Positions 45,377 through 54,987 of a stretch of DNA of 64,000 nt are shown here, one piece after another. Both the position numbers and the translations under genes were made by a program. The notes below the pieces were generated by a model. It was not told the origin of the DNA and did not search any database. It saw nothing but the letters and a program-made list of their open reading frames with translations. Numbering within the stretch: the first letter of the stretch is position 1; each line of letters begins with the position of its first letter. Source of the DNA: Pseudomonas sp. UBA5706 (lineage in GTDB: Bacteria; Pseudomonadota; Gammaproteobacteria; Pseudomonadales; Pseudomonadaceae); the NCBI RefSeq assembly GCF_002419965.1, contig NZ_DIHC01000019.1:1-64000 (forward strand), given 5' to 3'.

Positions 45377-45488
45377 CAACCGTGGCCCATTTAGGACCCG
45401 TACGGCAGGCAGCATAAACACCGGAGCACAATGCCTGCGCCTGCCGTAATGGATAGGAGCCTACTTAAAGAATAAGGTTCCCCGGCAC

Positions 45489-45785
45489 TCACACAAAACT
45501 GCGCACGGCAGCGAAAGCATTGGTTTGCGCCGCATGGCGCATGGCGGCGATGACGCAAGGCTCGATTCGTCCTTCTGCGACCATCAGATCACGATGAAGC
45601 CCATCGACCACATCGGTCAGTTGGCGCTTGTCACACAGCTGGGCAGCCAAATACACACGTTCGATCACGATCGCACCGGCTGCATTTCTCAGCGTCACCT
45701 GACGCTCGCCGTTCACCCCGGCAGCTCCCAGGCTTGCCTGATAAGGTGCCAGTGCTTCGCTTAGCAGTAAGCTGATATTTTCCAT
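45489..45785 (-). CDS. DUF3509 domain protein
   Basis: A 98-residue protein starting MENISLLLSEALAPYQ. DUF3509 proteins are small Pseudomonas-specific proteins of unknown role. It has LRNAAGAIVIERVYLAAQL, fitting a compact alpha/beta domain, and an Ala-rich C-terminal helix. No signal or membrane segment is seen. A GTG four codons upstream is an alternative start; neither has a strong Shine-Dalgarno. Monocistronic. Confidence 0.75.
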   Translation of the reverse strand: MENISLLLSEALAPYQASLGAAGVNGERQVTLRNAAGAIVIERVYLAAQLCDKRQLTDVVDGLHRDLMVAEGRIEPCVIAAMRHAAQTNAFAAVRSFV

Positions 45786-45797
45786 CTGGATCACCAC

Positions 45798-46273
45798 TCA
45801 ACAGTTTGAATGCAAAGGTGCTTATCACTGACCATAGGCGGACGCGGAAAGTTCTTTTCGTCGTAAGCTTGGTGTGGCCGGAACATGGCCATGGGAGCGC
45901 GACTGCTGCACCGGCCTGTGAAGCGTGCAGATGGATATGACAGATAGAAGTCAGCGGCGTACAGCGTGAAGCCAATCGTCGACCGGGGCTTTTTGCCTCA
46001 TTCGAAGACCTCGATGATGGCTTCTCGCTCATCGTCGCTGTAGACAGGACGATGGCGACCGACGCCTGCCGGATCGTATAGCCGCAAGGCGTGATCCGTG
46101 CCACACAAACGGTACTCGAAACTTTAGAACCCGAACGTTCTGTCCGACACGCTTTCTGTTCCTAGAAGGTTTGGGCGGTTATTTCCGGTTTTACGGCAAT
46201 AGGCTGTGGGTCTGGGCCGATACCGTTGCCAACCCTTAGGACGCGTCCGAATTTATCCAGAGGAGCCGCCGGC
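45798..46273. other. Intergenic region, DUF3509 / rocA1
   Basis: 476 bases between divergent genes. Apart from the possible remnant at 45998-46123 I see no supported feature. An AGGAG at 46260-46265 serves the rocA1-like gene. Confidence 0.5.
45998..46123 (-). pseudogene. Possible remnant ORF (C-terminal fragment)
   Basis: A 41-codon open stretch bounded by stops reads SFEYRLCGTDHALRLYDPAG and continues GRHRPVYSDDEREAIIEVFE. No ATG or RBS exists. The polypeptide is unusually protein-like (balanced charge, ends cleanly), as expected of a decayed gene, but the length is short and chance is not excluded. Confidence 0.3.
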
Positions 46274-46933
46274 ATGGCAGCTGAGGGAAAAGCGTTGCGC
46301 GTGATCCTGGCCGATGACCACCCGATCTTTCTGATTGGCTTGAAAGTCGTGATCGAGCAGCACGCGCGCGCCACGGTCGTTGCCCAGGCCAGCACGCCGG
46401 ACGATTTGCTGCAGACCCTCAACAATCAACCGTGTGACCTGCTGGTTACCGATTTCATGATGCCCGTTGAGGATCAGAACGACGGTTTGCGCCTGCTCGA
46501 ACGAATTCGCCGCGAACATCCGGCGCTGCCGATCATCGTGGTGACCATGCTTCACAATGCCGGACTGTTTCGCTCGATGCTGGCGCTGAGCGTCGACGGG
46601 CTGCTGAGCAAGGCCAGCCTTGCGGACGAACTGCCTGCTGCCATCGATCACGTGAGCAACGGCAAGGGCTTCATCGCCGATTCAGTGCAGCGCGTGTTAC
46701 TGGAAGCGACAGCTCACGGCACAGACACGCTGGTCGCGCTGCAAGACCTGTCCCCCCGCGAGCTGGAGGTGATTCGCCTGCTCGCAGCTGGCCATTCGGT
46801 GGGCGCCATCGCAGCGCGTGTGCGTCGCAGCAAACAGACGGTCAGCGCGCAGAAGGTCAGTGCCATGCGCAAGCTGGGGCTGGCAAACGATGCGGCCCTG
46901 TTCATTTATCTGCAGGAGCACGGCCTGGCCTGA
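46274..46933 (+). CDS. rocA1: RocA1-like response regulator (NarL/FixJ family)
   Basis: A 219-residue regulator: receiver (about 8-125, phospho-acceptor D60 in LLVTDFMMP) and a LuxR-type DNA-binding domain (about 150-210, LSPRELEVIRLLAAGHSVGAI). AGAGGAG lies eight bases before the ATG at 46274. Together with the EAL regulator and the hybrid kinase it forms the three-part Roc/Sad set known from P. aeruginosa, where RocA1 controls cup fimbrial genes. Its 3' end overlaps that of rocR by 32 bases, tail to tail. Confidence 0.85.
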   Translation: MAAEGKALRVILADDHPIFLIGLKVVIEQHARATVVAQASTPDDLLQTLNNQPCDLLVTDFMMPVEDQNDGLRLLERIRREHPALPIIVVTMLHNAGLFRSMLALSVDGLLSKASLADELPAAIDHVSNGKGFIADSVQRVLLEATAHGTDTLVALQDLSPRELEVIRLLAAGHSVGAIAARVRRSKQTVSAQKVSAMRKLGLANDAALFIYLQEHGLA

Positions 46934-48155
46934 TCGAGCGCAACGCCAGCACCTGGTCCGGGTGACGCTCAAGGTCGTCCAGCCAGCGCATGAAATCGGC
47001 TTCGCTCATGGGTCGGGCGATAAAGTAGCCTTGAACCGCCGGACTCCCCAGCATTGACACCGCTTCATAGTCTTCGAGGGTCTCGACGCCTTCGACCACC
47101 ACATTCAGCGCCATTTTCTGCGCCATGAGCAGCGCACCGCCGACCACAGCTGATTTGCGTTGGTCTTCGGCCATGCCACGCACGAATTGCGCAGGAATCT
47201 TCAGCTCACTGAATGGCAGTTCCAGCAGTCGCTGGATGTTCGATGCGCCGGTCCCGAAATCGTCGATGGACAGCCGGCACCCGGCCATGCGCAGCCTCAA
47301 CAGATTCTCGAACTGCACCACCGCCATCTGCCGCGCCGACTGCTCCACTACCTCCAGCGTCAGCATCTGCGGCCTGACCGGGTAGCGCTCCAGCAACAAC
47401 AGCAAACGAGGTACGAAATCCTGCAGATCGAGCATTTGAGGAGCAATATTCACCGCCACCGGCAACGCCTGGCCACGGGACAGCAGCGACCGATGAGAAA
47501 GGCTCAATGCCAATTCAAGCATGTGCCAGGTCAACTCAGGCAGCAGCCCCGCCTGTTCCAGCTGCGCAAGAAAATGGCCCGGCGACAGCAATCCCAAATT
47601 GGGGTGCTGCCAACGGGCCAGCAATTCGACACCGCTGAGCTTGCCATCGGCGCCGACCTTGGGCTGGAAGTGGGCAATCCATTGAGCGCGGTAGTCCCGG
47701 GTCCGATCCAGCCGTGGCAACGCGGGCAAGGCCGAGATCATGGCTTGGTTTGCAGTGGCAGGCGTACGACCGGGCGTCGCCCATGCGCCAAGCAGTTCGC
47801 CAATGACAGTGACCGAGGCCGGTTTGTGCAGCACGCCCAGGACGTCGATCCCCTGTTGCCGAGCCAGTTGCGCTGCACTGTGGAGCACCGAGGTTTCGGC
47901 GCTGCTGAGAATCATCACCGCCTGCGCCAGCCCCGTGGCTGCCAGGTGCCCGATCAGCGACAGACCGTCCTCACCGTCCATCTGCAGGTCGCAAATGGCG
48001 ATGTCGACCGGACCCTCGTGTTCCAGCGCCTCCAGCGCGGTCTCGACGCTGCCCGCTGTCAGGACATCGAACACCTGGTTGGCATTGAGCATCTGATGCA
48101 GCGCCATCAGCTGGAACGGATTGTCTTCGAGTATCAAAACCTTGAGCGAACGCAC
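46902..48155 (-). CDS. rocR: RocR-like EAL-domain response regulator (c-di-GMP phosphodiesterase)
   Basis: A 417-residue protein: receiver (about 5-120, D56 in AICDLQMDG) and an EAL phosphodiesterase domain (about 170-410). Active-site motifs are intact: VELLARW (the E of ExL), SIDDFGTG, LKIPAQF and VEGVET. It should hydrolyse c-di-GMP. I choose the GTG at 48155 because GAGGGGG precedes it at ideal spacing; an ATG six codons upstream lacks an SD. RocR competes with RocA1 for the RocS1 kinase in P. aeruginosa. Confidence 0.88.
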   Translation of the reverse strand: MRSLKVLILEDNPFQLMALHQMLNANQVFDVLTAGSVETALEALEHEGPVDIAICDLQMDGEDGLSLIGHLAATGLAQAVMILSSAETSVLHSAAQLARQQGIDVLGVLHKPASVTVIGELLGAWATPGRTPATANQAMISALPALPRLDRTRDYRAQWIAHFQPKVGADGKLSGVELLARWQHPNLGLLSPGHFLAQLEQAGLLPELTWHMLELALSLSHRSLLSRGQALPVAVNIAPQMLDLQDFVPRLLLLLERYPVRPQMLTLEVVEQSARQMAVVQFENLLRLRMAGCRLSIDDFGTGASNIQRLLELPFSELKIPAQFVRGMAEDQRKSAVVGGALLMAQKMALNVVVEGVETLEDYEAVSMLGSPAVQGYFIARPMSEADFMRWLDDLERHPDQVLALRSIRPGRAPADK

Positions 48156-48241
48156 ACGTGCCCCCTCTGCCATCGCAGCCCGAGCGGGCTGCGGACGTTG
48201 CACTCTAAAGGCCCTGCCACTTGCTGCCCATAGGACATGTC

Positions 48242-51200
48242 CTAAAGTGCAGGCACCTCATGCAGAAGGGCTTCCAGCGCCTGGCGCAGCGTGCTGATCG
48301 AGGTGTCCAGCGCCTGCCATGCGCTGGCCAGCGTGCCGGCAGGCTGTGCGCGTATCTCGCTGTCCAGTTGCGCGCAGGCCCTGGCCAGCGGAACGGCATC
48401 GATCAGGCAGGCCACGCCCTTGAGCCGATGAAGACTGGCGCTTACGGTTTTGCAGTCATGCTTAGCGATGGCCGATTCGAGCAGTTGCCGCTCCTGGTGC
48501 AGGTTTTTCCACAGCTCGGCGAGCATGTTTTGAATCTGCGCCTCGTTGGCCTGAGTCATGCGATACAGAGCCTGAATATCGAACGGTGGCGCTGCAGGCG
48601 ATGCCGCCGACACGACCTCTTCGAGCGTTTGCGCCAATTGCGTCAGTGACACCGGCTTGACGAGCAAGGCGTTCATGCCCGCCTCTTCGCAGCGCGTGCG
48701 TTCCTGATGCCAGGCATTGGCCGTGCAGCCGATGATCGGCTGCTCGTCGCTTCCTTCCTGGCCTTCGATGGCTCGTAACGTTCGCGTCAGTTCGCAACCG
48801 TCCGTGTCCGGCATGTTGCAGTCGGTGATCAGCGCATCGAAATGGCCATTGCGCCATGCCTCCAGTGCTGCCGCGCCGCTGTCGACGACGGTGACTCGAT
48901 GCCCCAGCAACTGCAGTTGCCCGGCCAGCACCAGGCGGTTGGCCGACAGATCGTCGGCTACCAGGATGTGCAACGGCGTTTCGGCAGGCCGAGGTCGATC
49001 CGGCTGTTGTGGCACGCTCGGCGAAAGGTGCGCAGCCGTCACGGGTAACTCGATCGCGACACACGTGCCCTCGCCCACCGCGCTGTCGAGGGTGATCTGC
49101 CCCCCCATCAACGTCACCAGTTGCTTGCAGATGCTCAGCCCCAGCCCGGTGCCGCCGAACTGCCCGGCGGTCTGCTTATCGGCCTGGACAAATGGCTGAA
49201 ACAAACGCGCCTGTTGTTCGGCGCTCATACCGACTCCGCTGTCGACCACCTTGATAGCCAACCCCGGCGACGTATGCCCGCCGGTCCCGCTGCTCACATG
49301 AATGGAGACCGCGCCCTCGGTGGTGAACTTCAGCGCATTGCCGATCAGGTTGTGCAGGATCTGCCGCAGGCGTAGCGGGTCGATCCAGTACGCCTCTGCA
49401 ACCTGCGCATCCGTCTGCAGCGTAAACTTCAGGCCGCGCTCCCGGGCCTGCGCCTCGAACAGCTGATAAACCCCATCCAGCAGCGGGCGCAAGGACGTGA
49501 CTTGTGGCGAAAGCTGCAGTTGCCCGGACTCGATCTTGGCCAGGTCAAGGCTTTCGCCGATCAGCCCCACCAATTCACTTGCCGAACGATGCGCAACCTC
49601 CAGCCTCTCGGAGGGCGCCTGACCGCGCAGTCGGGCGTGTTCACGTTCTAGTTCCAGCAAGCCGACTATGGCGGCCATGGGCGTGCGGATGTCGTGACTC
49701 ATGTTGGCCAGGAACGCACTCTTGGCGCGATTCGCCTGGTCGGCCTGCTGTTGGGCCAGGGTCAGCTCACGCTCTAGCCGTTTGCGCTCGGTGATGTCGA
49801 TCCAGCCACCGAGCAGCCCTTGCAGCTCCCCGTCAGCGCTGTGGAACGGCACGGTCCATTGCCAGGCTTCGATAGGACGACCGCAAAGCACCATGCTGCG
49901 GTCGGCAAAGACCGGCTCCTGGGTCTGTATCAGGGACATGTAGTCGCCGTGCATGCGCTCGGCGATTTCACGTGGAATAAGGTCGACATCGATAAGCCGT
50001 CGGCCGTTCATCTGTTCATAACTGATGCCGAAGCTTTCCTCATAGCTGCGGTTGCACGAGACCAGCCGCCCTTGCAGATCGCGAACGTAAATCGGATTGG
50101 GAATGCCATCGAGCAATGCCCGCTTGAACGCCAACTGATCGCTGAGCTGAGCCTCGGCGCGCAGGCGGTGATTGATCTGCAACTTGAGTCGACTGCTCCA
50201 GAGGAGCGATACCAACCCCACCAGCAGCGCCAGCGCCATCAACCAATACACCCAGGCCGGAATGCGCTGCAGGAACGTCGGCTGCGCCGTGATCCCGCCC
50301 AGCCACTTCATGCGGATGGCTCGCATCTCTGCCACCGGAAACTCATCCAGCGCCTTATTCAAGATGCTCAGCAATTCAGGCTCGGTCTTGATCACCGCAA
50401 ACCGATCTGGCGACCATTTACCCTCCACGCTGCGCCCGACCTTCAAGTCGCCCTGCGCAGCAATCCAGGCTCCTGCTTCGTTCTGGATGGTCGCCTCGGC
50501 CTGCCCTGCTTCCACCAGTCGCCGGGCGTCAGCGTAGGTGGGCACAAGTCGCAATTGCACCTCGGGGTAACGTGTGCGGATGAACTCCAGCAACGCGTGT
50601 CGCGCCGGCATGGCCAGCACTTTGCCGGACATCTCGGCCAGACTCACTGGTGAACGGTTGTCCGCACGGATCACGTAGACCCAGCTGTTGCCGCCGTAGG
50701 CGTAGCTGAAATCCAGAATCGATCTGCGCTCGGGCGTTTCGGCGAGGGTGGTGTTCATGTCGGCCGCCCCTGCGGCCAACGTGTCCAGCGCCGCCTGCGT
50801 GGAAGGCATGACCTGATGCACGAACTTGAGGCCGGTCATGCGCGAAATGCGGTTGAGAATATCGATGTTAAGCCCACGCCAGTGGCCGCTGGCGTCCTGA
50901 TAGATGTAGGGAGGATGCAGAGTGGATGCGACCATGACCTGGGAGTGCCTGCTCACCCACTGTCGCTCGGTCGCACTGAGCCGGATCCGCTGTCCCTCGA
51001 CATCGGCACCCAGGCCAACTGTCCAGCGGCCCTGGATTTCCCGGCTGACCGAATCGTCCAGATCACCCAATGCCCGGTTGAGCAGCGCCAACAGCCTCGT
51101 GTCATCCTTGCGCGTGGCAAAAGCAAAGCCCCCGGAGGGTAATAGGCTTTCGAAGCGGATCTGCAAACCCAAATAGGGCCGCAATGCGTTGTAGGAGCGC

Positions 51201-51874
51201 GCAATTACTTCGTTGCCGACGAAGGCATCGACATCCCCTTGCGCCAAAGCTTCCATGGCGCTGAACAGCGTGGGTGCCAATACGATCTCGCTGTCTGGAT
51301 AGACACGGTGCACGACATCAGCATCGGCATAGCCATCGAGCAGGGCTATGCGCTTGCCCGACAGTGATGTCGATAGACTCTGGTCGTCGCCGCGCCCCAC
51401 CACCACCGACCTGTCCGACAGGTAATCGCGGGTGAATCCCAGCCCTGATGCCCCGCGTTCATAGCCACTGGCACTGCTCAAAAGGTCGACCTCGCCCGAG
51501 AGCAACGCCGCAACCGCCTGCTCGCGCTTGGCGAAGCCGGAGACCCGTACCGGAATGTCCAGCTTGGCGCTGATCAGGCTCAGGTAATCAGCACTCAGGC
51601 CCTGGTAGCGATTGCGATCGCTGGTGATGTCGATGGGTTCGTAATCAGAAATCGAGATGCCGACCCGAAGCCGCCTGTGCCCATCTAGCCACTGACGATC
51701 ATCAGCGTCCAGGGGTAATGCTTCCTGGCTGAGAAAAGGCGCACCCAGGACAAACGGCAGATTCTCCGCCCCATGGCCCGTTCGGTTCCAGAGACACGCC
51801 AGCAGCACCAGTGTGCACAGCATGTATCGAAGGATTCTGGTCTGGACGGGCACTCCTTGCATGTCCATGTTCAT
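48242..51874 (-). CDS. rocS1: RocS1-like unorthodox hybrid sensor kinase
   Basis: A 1210-residue BvgS-like kinase. Signal/anchor (about 15-35), two periplasmic type II binding domains (about 50-270 and 290-520), a membrane segment (about 535-555), PAS (about 580-690), HisKA with MSHDIRTPM (His near 728), HATPase with GNALKFT and GTGLGLSIC, a receiver (ITDCNMPDTDG, Asp near 1014) and a C-terminal Hpt (HRLKG, His near 1147). It relays phosphate to RocA1 and RocR. Start taken at ATG 51874; a GTG five codons upstream is possible. Located directly upstream of rocR. Confidence 0.9.
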   Translation of the reverse strand: MNMDMQGVPVQTRILRYMLCTLVLLACLWNRTGHGAENLPFVLGAPFLSQEALPLDADDRQWLDGHRRLRVGISISDYEPIDITSDRNRYQGLSADYLSLISAKLDIPVRVSGFAKREQAVAALLSGEVDLLSSASGYERGASGLGFTRDYLSDRSVVVGRGDDQSLSTSLSGKRIALLDGYADADVVHRVYPDSEIVLAPTLFSAMEALAQGDVDAFVGNEVIARSYNALRPYLGLQIRFESLLPSGGFAFATRKDDTRLLALLNRALGDLDDSVSREIQGRWTVGLGADVEGQRIRLSATERQWVSRHSQVMVASTLHPPYIYQDASGHWRGLNIDILNRISRMTGLKFVHQVMPSTQAALDTLAAGAADMNTTLAETPERRSILDFSYAYGGNSWVYVIRADNRSPVSLAEMSGKVLAMPARHALLEFIRTRYPEVQLRLVPTYADARRLVEAGQAEATIQNEAGAWIAAQGDLKVGRSVEGKWSPDRFAVIKTEPELLSILNKALDEFPVAEMRAIRMKWLGGITAQPTFLQRIPAWVYWLMALALLVGLVSLLWSSRLKLQINHRLRAEAQLSDQLAFKRALLDGIPNPIYVRDLQGRLVSCNRSYEESFGISYEQMNGRRLIDVDLIPREIAERMHGDYMSLIQTQEPVFADRSMVLCGRPIEAWQWTVPFHSADGELQGLLGGWIDITERKRLERELTLAQQQADQANRAKSAFLANMSHDIRTPMAAIVGLLELEREHARLRGQAPSERLEVAHRSASELVGLIGESLDLAKIESGQLQLSPQVTSLRPLLDGVYQLFEAQARERGLKFTLQTDAQVAEAYWIDPLRLRQILHNLIGNALKFTTEGAVSIHVSSGTGGHTSPGLAIKVVDSGVGMSAEQQARLFQPFVQADKQTAGQFGGTGLGLSICKQLVTLMGGQITLDSAVGEGTCVAIELPVTAAHLSPSVPQQPDRPRPAETPLHILVADDLSANRLVLAGQLQLLGHRVTVVDSGAAALEAWRNGHFDALITDCNMPDTDGCELTRTLRAIEGQEGSDEQPIIGCTANAWHQERTRCEEAGMNALLVKPVSLTQLAQTLEEVVSAASPAAPPFDIQALYRMTQANEAQIQNMLAELWKNLHQERQLLESAIAKHDCKTVSASLHRLKGVACLIDAVPLARACAQLDSEIRAQPAGTLASAWQALDTSISTLRQALEALLHEVPAL

Positions 51875-51943
51875 GTGTTCTACCGCCACCTGTTTGTCCG
51901 CGAAAATCAGAAATATCGCGCAAGTGTGGCACGCATGAACACA

Positions 51944-51966
51944 AAGGCCCGCCGGGGGGCGGGCCT
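51944..51966 (-). terminator. Terminator after thrC
   Basis: AGGCCCGC/GCGGGCCT stem (51945-51952 with 51959-51966), loop of six bases, followed on the minus strand by TTTGTGTT. It separates thrC from rocS1. Confidence 0.6.
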
Positions 51967-51989
51967 AAAGTTGTTACACGGCGATACTG

Positions 51990-53399
51990 TCAGAGCGGCT
52001 TGCCTCGATTACCGTGCTGGCTAACGAAAGCCTGCACCGCTTTCAGGTCATTTGGCAAAACGGTGCAACGCTCGTCTCGCTCGAACAAATCAGACAAATG
52101 TGCAGGTAATTCCAGCGCTTTTCCTACACCGGCTTTTAGCACCGCTTCCGGAAACTTGACCGGGTGCGCGGTGCCCAGGATGACCATCGGCGTGTCCAGG
52201 CTGCGACGGCAGTCACGGGCTGCCTTGACGCCAATGGCGGTATGCGGGTCAAGCACCTCGCCGGTGCTGGCGAAGACTTGGGCAATAGTTTCGCAGGTCT
52301 GTTCATCGCTCACCGCCAGGGAGTCGAACAGCTTGCGGGTTTCGGTCCAGCGGTCTTGCTCGACGCTGAAACCGCCGCCCTGCCTGAAGCTGTCCATCAA
52401 TCCGGCGATCGCTGCACCGTTGCGACCATGCATGTCGAACAACAGGCGTTCGAAGTTCGACGACACCATGATGTCCATGGACGGCGACAACGTGGCGTGC
52501 AGGGTTTCCTTGACATACTGATTGCCGCTCATGAAGCGGTGCAGGATGTCGTTGCGATTGGTTGCGACGATCAGTTGGCTGATCGGCAGGCCCATGTTGC
52601 GCGCCAGGTAACCGGCAAAAATGTCGCCGAAGTTGCCGGTCGGCACCGAGAACGCAACCGAACGCGCAGGCCCGCCCAGCTGAAGCGCGGCGTGGAAGTA
52701 GTAGACGATCTGGGCCATGATCCGCGCCCAGTTGATCGAGTTCACCGCAACCAGGCGCGTCCCTTTCAGGAAGCTCTGGTCGGCGAAGCTGTTCTTGACC
52801 ATTTCCTGGCAGTCGTCGAAGTTGCCTTCGATAGCGATGTTATGGATGTTGTCGCCCAAGAGGGTTGTCATCTGGCGGCGCTGAACGTCCGACACGCGAT
52901 TGTTCGGGTGCAGGATAAAGATGTCGACGTTTTCGCACCGACGGCAGCCCTCAATGGCTGCCGAGCCGGTATCGCCGGACGTCGCGCCAACGATCACCAC
53001 GCGCTCGCCGCGTTTTTCCAGCACGTAGTCCAGCAGACGACCCAGCAACTGCAAGGCAAAGTCCTTGAACGCCAGGGTCGGGCCGTGGAAAAGCTCCAGC
53101 ACCCACTCATTGCCGTTCAACTGGCGCAGCGGCGCGACAGCGCTGTGAGCGAACACGCCGTACGTCTCTTCGAGAATCTTCTTGAAGTCAGCATCCGGGA
53201 TGCTGCCGGCGACGAACGGGCGCATCACCCGGAACGCCAGCTCGTGATAAGGCAGGCCAGCCCAGGAAGCGATCTCTTCCTGAGTGAAACGTGGCAGGTT
53301 CTCCGGAACGTACAGCCCGCCATCGGTGGCAAGGCCGGCCAGCAGCACGTCTTCGAAATTCAGGGCCGGGGCCTGGCCGCGAGTACTGATATAGCGCAT
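51990..53399 (-). CDS. thrC: Threonine synthase
   Basis: A 469-residue PLP enzyme that converts O-phosphohomoserine to threonine. The PLP-lysine site is FKDFALQLL, with GATSGDTGSAAIEG binding the phosphate. Start MRYISTRGQAP at 53399. The length is typical of the long-form enzyme. It is downstream of hom on the same strand, separated by 148 bases, in the conserved hom-thrC order. Confidence 0.97.
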   Translation of the reverse strand: MRYISTRGQAPALNFEDVLLAGLATDGGLYVPENLPRFTQEEIASWAGLPYHELAFRVMRPFVAGSIPDADFKKILEETYGVFAHSAVAPLRQLNGNEWVLELFHGPTLAFKDFALQLLGRLLDYVLEKRGERVVIVGATSGDTGSAAIEGCRRCENVDIFILHPNNRVSDVQRRQMTTLLGDNIHNIAIEGNFDDCQEMVKNSFADQSFLKGTRLVAVNSINWARIMAQIVYYFHAALQLGGPARSVAFSVPTGNFGDIFAGYLARNMGLPISQLIVATNRNDILHRFMSGNQYVKETLHATLSPSMDIMVSSNFERLLFDMHGRNGAAIAGLMDSFRQGGGFSVEQDRWTETRKLFDSLAVSDEQTCETIAQVFASTGEVLDPHTAIGVKAARDCRRSLDTPMVILGTAHPVKFPEAVLKAGVGKALELPAHLSDLFERDERCTVLPNDLKAVQAFVSQHGNRGKPL

Positions 53400-53547
53400 T
53401 TTTCAAACCTTCGATTCGAGCGGCAAGCCTGGAGCTACAAGCGACAAGTCAAAGCGATCCAGCTTTTGCCTGCCGCCGCAGCGTGAAGCTCGCCGCGATG
53501 TGGTTTTGCGTTGACTTGCAACGTGCCGCTTGAGGCGGCCTGTGCAG

Positions 53548-54852
53548 TTAATTCAGGTGTTCGACGCGAATACGAACCACAGGGCCCGCCACATCGTGCA
53601 AGGCTTCCAGCGCCTGAATGGCGTCGTTCATGCGTTGCTCGATCACACGATGGGTCAGCAGGATCATCGGCACCAGACCATCCTGCTCCTCGACTTCCTT
53701 CTGCATGATCGATTCGATATTGATGCCGCGCTCGGACAGAATGCTCGCCACCTGTGCCAGCACGCCGGGGTGATCCTTGGCCTGGATGCGCAGGTAGTAC
53801 GCACTTTCGCATTCCTGAATCGGCAGGATTGGGTGCGCCGACAGCGAGTCCGGCTGGAATGCCAGATGCGGAACACGGTTTTCCGGGTCGGTGGTCAGGG
53901 CACGGACGACATCGACCAGATCGGCGACAACGGAAGAGGCGGTCGGCTCCATGCCGGCGCCCGCGCCATAAAACAGGGTAGAGCCTGCAGCGTCGCCGTT
54001 GACCATGACCGCGTTCATCACGCCATTGACGTTGGCAATCAGGCGGTCGGATGGGATCAGCGTCGGGTGCACGCGCAATTCGATGCCGGCCGATGTGCTG
54101 CGCGCAACGCCCAGGTGCTTGATGCGATAACCCAACGCTTCGGCGTAATTGACGTCGGCGGTGGTCAGTTTGGTGATGCCCTCGGTGTAGGCCTTGTCGA
54201 ACTGTAGCGGTATACCGAAGGCGATCGATGCCAGAATGGTCAGCTTGTGCGCAGCGTCGATGCCTTCGACGTCGAAAGTTGGATCGGCTTCTGCATAACC
54301 CAGTGCCTGCGCTTGAGCCAGGACGTCAGGGAAGGTACGGCCCTTCTCGCGCATTTCGGTCAGGATGAAATTACCGGTGCCATTGATGATCCCGGCTACC
54401 CAGTTGATACGGTTGGCAGCCAGGCCCTCGCGAATCGCCTTGATCACCGGGATACCACCGGCCACCGCGGCTTCGAAGGCCACGATGACGCCCTTTTCGC
54501 GGGCCTTGGCGAAGATTTCATTGCCATGAACGGCGATCAGCGCCTTGTTGGCAGTGACCACGTGCTTGCCGTTTTCGATGGCCTTGAGCACCAGTTCGCG
54601 AGCGACGGTGTAGCCGCCGATCAGCTCGATAACGATGTCGATTTCAGGGTTGCTGGCCACCTCGAAAACATCGGTGGTGGTTGGGGTACCGGTAATCTGG
54701 CAGTGGGGGTTTGGTCTACGCACGGCAATTTGCGCCACTTCGATTCCACGCCCGGCACGGCGGGCAATTTCCTCGGCGTTACGCTTTAGCACATTGAAGG
54801 TACCGCCACCGACAGTACCCAGCCCACAGATGCCTACTTTGACCGGTTTCAC
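53548..54852 (-). CDS. hom: Homoserine dehydrogenase
   Basis: A 434-residue NAD(P)H-dependent enzyme of the threonine/methionine branch (aspartate semialdehyde to homoserine). The Rossmann loop is VGICGLGTVGGG near the N-terminus; KALIAVHG, the catalytic NPxx segment and a C-terminal ACT regulatory domain (about 350-430) follow, so threonine feedback is likely. Start: the GTG at 54852 has GGGGAG six bases upstream. A terminator-like hairpin sits just upstream of that Shine-Dalgarno. Confidence 0.96.
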   Translation of the reverse strand: MKPVKVGICGLGTVGGGTFNVLKRNAEEIARRAGRGIEVAQIAVRRPNPHCQITGTPTTTDVFEVASNPEIDIVIELIGGYTVARELVLKAIENGKHVVTANKALIAVHGNEIFAKAREKGVIVAFEAAVAGGIPVIKAIREGLAANRINWVAGIINGTGNFILTEMREKGRTFPDVLAQAQALGYAEADPTFDVEGIDAAHKLTILASIAFGIPLQFDKAYTEGITKLTTADVNYAEALGYRIKHLGVARSTSAGIELRVHPTLIPSDRLIANVNGVMNAVMVNGDAAGSTLFYGAGAGMEPTASSVVADLVDVVRALTTDPENRVPHLAFQPDSLSAHPILPIQECESAYYLRIQAKDHPGVLAQVASILSERGINIESIMQKEVEEQDGLVPMILLTHRVIEQRMNDAIQALEALHDVAGPVVRIRVEHLN

Positions 54853-54864
54853 TATGAACTCCCC

Positions 54865-54892
54865 ATAAAACGGCCGACGCGAGGCCGGCCGT
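54865..54892 (-). terminator. Hairpin with T-run between dsbC and hom
   Basis: ACGGCCG/CGGCCGT (54870-54876 with 54886-54892) followed on the minus strand by TTTTATG. It lies only 18 bases before the hom start, so it could end dsbC transcription or act in hom leader control. Confidence 0.55.
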
Positions 54893-54987
54893 GAAAACAA
54901 CCGCAGTGGATGCGGCTCGCTATTGATGAAGCACCGACAGCCGTGGCGCCTCAACGCTCGTCGCAGGCAAGGCCGCGATGAGCAAAA

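Noticed and set aside
53400..53547. Structured RNA between thrC and hom
   Set aside because: Contains loosely related CAAGC/CTTGC repeats only; no stable or switch-like fold was evident.
54893..54987. Threonine attenuator leader peptide for hom
   Set aside because: No short ORF rich in Thr/Ile codons before the hairpin, and no antiterminator alternative seen.
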